Positions 5,413 to 6,658 of a DNA stretch of 6,658 bases are shown here, piece after piece (position 1 is the stretch's first letter; the number at the start of each line of letters is the position of its first letter). The position numbers were made by a program, and so were the translations under genes. A model generated the notes under the pieces. It searched no databases, was not told where the DNA came from, and worked only from the letters and a program-made list of their open reading frames with translations. This stretch comes from Candidatus Iainarchaeum sp. (GTDB taxonomy: Archaea > Iainarchaeota > Iainarchaeia > Iainarchaeales > Iainarchaeaceae), in assembly GCA_013331625.1 (NCBI GenBank), contig DUGC01000087.1, forward strand, positions 1 through 6,658, written 5' to 3'.

Positions 5413-5532
5413 TTTCAACCACTAAAAAAGCCTTTTCTTTTGGACCTGCCCAAAAGAAAATGCTTGCGAAAAGAAAAGGCATTAATTTTGACTGATACTT
5501 GAATTGAAACAGGAAATTAAAGGTCCAATTCT
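5413..5532 (-). promoter_or_regulatory. Structured spt5 mRNA leader with competing pairings (attenuator candidate)
   Basis: Three pairings are visible on the minus strand. The proximal one is GCATTTTCTTTTGG (5463-5450) with CCAAAAGAAAAGGC (5443-5430), 13 of 14 pairs with one A-G mismatch and a 6-nt loop. The distal one is GCCTTTTCTTTT (5480-5469) with AAAAGAAAAGGC (5441-5430), 12 perfect pairs. The long-range one is TTGGACCT (5528-5521) with AGGTCCAA (5447-5440), 8 perfect pairs. The proximal and distal stems share a 3' arm; the long-range pair disrupts the proximal stem. A U6 tract (5429-5424) follows. Regulation is inferred, not shown. Confidence 0.6.
5424..5463 (-). terminator. Terminator-like hairpin plus U6 in the spt5 leader
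   Basis: A 14-nt stem (one mismatch) closed by a GCAGGT loop ends in GGC directly followed by TTTTTT on the coding strand, 11 nt before the spt5 ATG. No promoter could fit between it and spt5, so it would have to be read through or conditionally resolved for spt5 expression. Confidence 0.55.
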
Positions 5533-5553
5533 ATTAAAACTCTTTAGAAAACG

Positions 5554-5561
5554 TTTAAAAA
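5554..5561 (-). promoter_or_regulatory. TATA-like box for the spt5 transcript
   Basis: The minus strand reads TTTTTAAA, predicting initiation around 5532 and a leader of about 120 nt. An alternative, TTTTAATA at 5540-5533, would start transcription near 5511 and leave out the 5' long-range pairing arm. Confidence 0.5.
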
Positions 5562-5563
5562 GC

Positions 5564-5656
5564 AATGGTTCCGCATCCAAAGGAATGCAAATGCGCCCGG
5601 ATAGCACAACCGCGGCATATGCATAAATCAGGGCACCATGGCAATGCTGCGCCCGC
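5564..5656. other. Gene-free GC-rich stretch between secE and the spt5 promoter
   Basis: No gene is recognisable; the only frame here overlaps the secE end and lacks support. On the minus strand GGGCGC just after secE can pair with GTGCCC, and GCATTCC with GGATGC (one bulge). GGGCGCA occurs twice as a direct repeat. It does not fold into a tRNA by eye. Confidence 0.35.
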
Positions 5657-5830
5657 TTAAATTTTGACAAACCCTTCCAAGATGAGCTTTACGAAAAATG
5701 CAATTATGCCGATCAGGATAATTCCAAGGCCCGTAATCTTTGCCATTGTCTTGTATTCGCTAACGCCGGGCTTTCTTGAAACCGTGAAAACCCTCGTGCT
5801 CGACTGCATGAATTCATCCATATCAAACAT
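5657..5830 (-). CDS. secE: Protein translocase subunit SecE / Sec61 gamma
   Basis: This 57-aa protein, MFDMDEFMQSSTRVFTVSRK..., is the small clamp subunit of the SecYEG/Sec61 translocon. It shows the expected layout: an amphipathic N-terminal helix with the basic RVFTVSRKP segment (about 13-21), the hinge PGVSEYKTMAKITGLG (about 21-36), and one membrane span (about 35-55, ITGLGIILIGIIAFFVKLIL) followed by a short tail. Length is normal for archaeal Sec61 gamma. The ATG at 5830 has AGGTTG just upstream and a TATA box at 5867-5860, giving a very short leader. Its position between ftsZ and spt5 is the standard archaeal arrangement and supports the identification. Confidence 0.9.
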   Translation of the reverse strand: MFDMDEFMQSSTRVFTVSRKPGVSEYKTMAKITGLGIILIGIIAFFVKLILEGFVKI

Positions 5831-5859
5831 GGCAACCTGATTTATTGGGCAGGAAAAGG

Positions 5860-5867
5860 AATTTAAA
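5860..5867 (-). promoter_or_regulatory. TATA-like box for secE
   Basis: The minus strand reads TTTAAATT in the 68-nt gap between the zinc-ribbon gene and secE. The expected start lies near 5838, about 8 nt before the ATG. Confidence 0.6.
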
Positions 5868-5898
5868 GGGCTATGCGCCGTCGGGAGCCAAAATCCGC

Positions 5899-6189
5899 TT
5901 ACAGGCCAAGGAGCGATCGCCAGCTCACGTATGCTGCAACAAAGAATATGAGGAGTGAAATTGCAATTGCCAAAAGGAGCAAAAGCAGGTCGCGCGACTG
6001 CTGCGAGTGCACGAGCGCCCTGCGGTAGGCATAGCTTTGCGAGAGCACCGCAAGCGAGCCTGCTGTGACTTCAATTGGCGGCCCGCGGTAGCCGCATACC
6101 CTGCAGGAAACCACTTCCGGCGCCTGCGCCAGATAAACCCAGTCATGCGAGCCGCACTGCGGGCAGGCTTTCACGAGCTCAAGTGCCAT
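5899..6189 (-). CDS. Zinc-ribbon protein with C-terminal membrane segment
   Basis: The 96-aa protein has two CxxC knuckles (Cys9/Cys12 in CPQCGSHDWV and Cys29/Cys32 in CRVCGYRG), forming a zinc ribbon in residues 8-40. After a linker comes a single strongly hydrophobic span at about 67-88 (LLLLLLAIAISLLIFFVAAYV) and a short tail. It looks like a tail-anchored protein with its zinc ribbon in the cytoplasm; the partner and function are unknown. The CGYxGPPIEV pattern recalls small archaeal zinc ribbons of uncharacterised families. The ATG at 6189 lies 4 nt after the stop of the 48-aa gene; an upstream in-frame ATG (6210) would add seven residues and overlap that gene. Location between ftsZ and secE is suggestive only. 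Confidence 0.8.
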   Translation of the reverse strand: MALELVKACPQCGSHDWVYLAQAPEVVSCRVCGYRGPPIEVTAGSLAVLSQSYAYRRALVHSQQSRDLLLLLLAIAISLLIFFVAAYVSWRSLLGL

Positions 6190-6193
6190 TATA

Positions 6194-6340
6194 TTATAGC
6201 GCAAAAGCATTACTTAAGGATACGGTAGCGTTTGCGTTGCGGGCCTTGGCACCCACCAATCCTGTAAATTGCAAGATTAGGGCAGCCTGGATGGCCATAA
6301 TTAAACAGACCCCAAATACAACCAGCTCTACAATCCTCAT
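6194..6340 (-). CDS. 48-aa putative membrane microprotein
   Basis: A short frame beginning MRIVELVVFG encodes one hydrophobic segment (about 4-31, VELVVFGVCLIMAIQAALIL then FTGLVGA) and a polar tail, AKARNANATVSLSNAFAL, containing an Asn-Ala-Thr sequon. I do not recognise it. Support comes from the clean transmembrane pattern, the 4-nt gap to the zinc-ribbon membrane protein on the same strand, and its filling an otherwise empty interval. No clear Shine-Dalgarno or TATA box was found, so the ATG at 6340 is tentative. If the tail is extracellular it could be glycosylated. It might act together with the zinc-ribbon protein; that is inference. Confidence 0.5.
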   Translation of the reverse strand: MRIVELVVFGVCLIMAIQAALILQFTGLVGAKARNANATVSLSNAFAL

Positions 6341-6388
6341 ATTAGGAAAATCGAAAGGTTCCGGGGCAAATTCTACAACGGGCCATCC

Positions 6389-6493
6389 ATGGAAGAAAAC
6401 AAAGCACTTGCAAGAAAGTACGATTCAATGTTGAAAAACGGCAAACACGGAAAAAAAATGGGGGATCCGCCCGGTTCCCCGGGCAGCTACTGA
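6389..6493 (+). CDS. Doubtful 34-aa ORF
   Basis: The frame begins MEENKALARKYDSMLKNGKH and ends PPGSPGSY. Codon choice looks like that of neighbouring genes and the N-terminus is helical and charged. However, there is no Shine-Dalgarno or convincing TATA box, and its 3' half coincides with the A8 run and GC hairpin that serve as the ftsZ terminator on the other strand. It may be fortuitous. Confidence 0.25.
   Translation: MEENKALARKYDSMLKNGKHGKKMGDPPGSPGSY
6451..6484 (-). terminator. ftsZ terminator
   Basis: Read on the minus strand, GCCCGG pairs with CCGGGC around a GGAA (GNRA-type) loop at 6484-6469, 15 nt after the ftsZ stop. A T8 tract at 6458-6451 follows 10 nt later. T8 is a strong archaeal termination signal; the hairpin may add stability. 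Confidence 0.7.
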
Positions 6494-6499
6494 AGTATC

Positions 6500-6658
6500 C
6501 TAATCCGCGAACTCTATCCCAAGGTCAATAGGCCCTGATCCTGCGGGCTTGCCGTCATCGTCAAGGTATGGGAATCTTCCGCCTGCGATAACAACCATTG
6601 CCTGTATGTGGTTTTTGGGTATTGAATCATCTATCATCGCGCCCCAGATTATGTGCGC
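6500..6658 (-). CDS. ftsZ: Cell division GTPase FtsZ, C-terminal end (partial)
   Basis: The last 52 codons run in from the right edge, starting AHIIWGAMIDDSIPKNHIQA, followed by MVVIAGG and ending GPIDLGIEFAD. This matches the C-terminal end of the FtsZ/tubulin domain, where the pattern is I-W-G-A-x-I-D-x-S-...-V-x-V-I-x-x-G, followed by a short acidic, Gly/Pro-rich tail with an I-D-L-G-I-x-F ending as seen in archaeal FtsZ. FtsZ forms the division ring. The GTP-binding half lies outside the window, so activity cannot be judged. Synteny with secE-spt5-rpl11 supports the call. A hairpin and T8 terminator follow it. Confidence 0.78.
   Translation of the reverse strand, partial: AHIIWGAMIDDSIPKNHIQAMVVIAGGRFPYLDDDGKPAGSGPIDLGIEFAD

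Noticed and set aside
5570..5650. tRNA-like GGTTCCGCATCC and GGTTGTGCTATCC strings
   Set aside because: They resemble T-arm sequence loosely, but no acceptor stem, D-arm or anticodon arm can be built on either strand.
5482..5670. 62-codon minus frame between secE and spt5
   Set aside because: It overlaps the secE end out of frame, has no RBS, and runs through the probable spt5 promoter and leader.
6075..6434. 119-codon plus-strand frame
   Set aside because: It is antisense to the zinc-ribbon gene and the 48-aa gene, with biased shadow composition and no start signal.
1..6658. CRISPR array, insertion sequence or prophage signal
   Set aside because: No regularly spaced repeats, transposase, integrase or terminal inverted repeats were seen.

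Overview
The window is archaeal chromosomal DNA. It carries the conserved translation/secretion/division cluster in the usual order, all on the minus strand: ftsZ (3' end only) > secE (Sec61 gamma) > spt5 (NusG-type) > rpl11 > rpl1 > rpl10 (P0) > rpl12 (P1 stalk). The archaeal assignment rests on the eukaryote-type stalk protein ending in a GLGSLFG tail, the P0-type L10, the short single-span SecE, the Spt5 with one KOW domain, and TATA-like boxes placed about 25-28 nt ahead of probable transcript starts. The lineage cannot be fixed from the sequence alone. Compact spacing, small proteins and a shortened P0 would suit a small-genome (DPANN-like) archaeon, but that is a guess.

Layout, left to right. 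Bases 1-205 hold no assigned gene but contain strong hairpins. Then come rpl12, rpl10 and rpl1, tightly packed on the minus strand; rpl1 and rpl10 overlap by ATGA. rpl1 has a leader with three consecutive hairpins and its own TATA-like box. Between rpl1 and rpl11, which adjoin in many archaea, lies about 2.3 kb of accessory DNA: a basic 90-aa orphan protein, a plus-strand vapBC toxin-antitoxin pair with an inverted repeat over its promoter, an EamA/DMT permease whose N-terminus is separated by an apparent one-base deletion in an A5/T5 run, and a 50-aa conserved-looking protein directly behind rpl11. rpl11 and spt5 follow, 22 nt apart.

Ahead of spt5 is a leader of about 120 nt with overlapping, mutually exclusive base-pairing options. 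They converge on a terminator-like hairpin with a U6 tract that ends 11 nt before the spt5 start. Because Spt5 is itself a transcription elongation/termination factor, this is the best candidate here for an undescribed control system. Further right are secE with its own TATA box, a zinc-ribbon protein with a C-terminal membrane segment, a 48-aa membrane microprotein, a doubtful 34-aa plus-strand ORF, the ftsZ terminator (GGAA-loop hairpin and T8) and the last 52 codons of ftsZ.

Together the core genes supply the ribosomal stalk and L1/L11 arms, the RNA polymerase processivity factor, a translocon subunit and the division GTPase. The accessory genes look like later insertions into this block.
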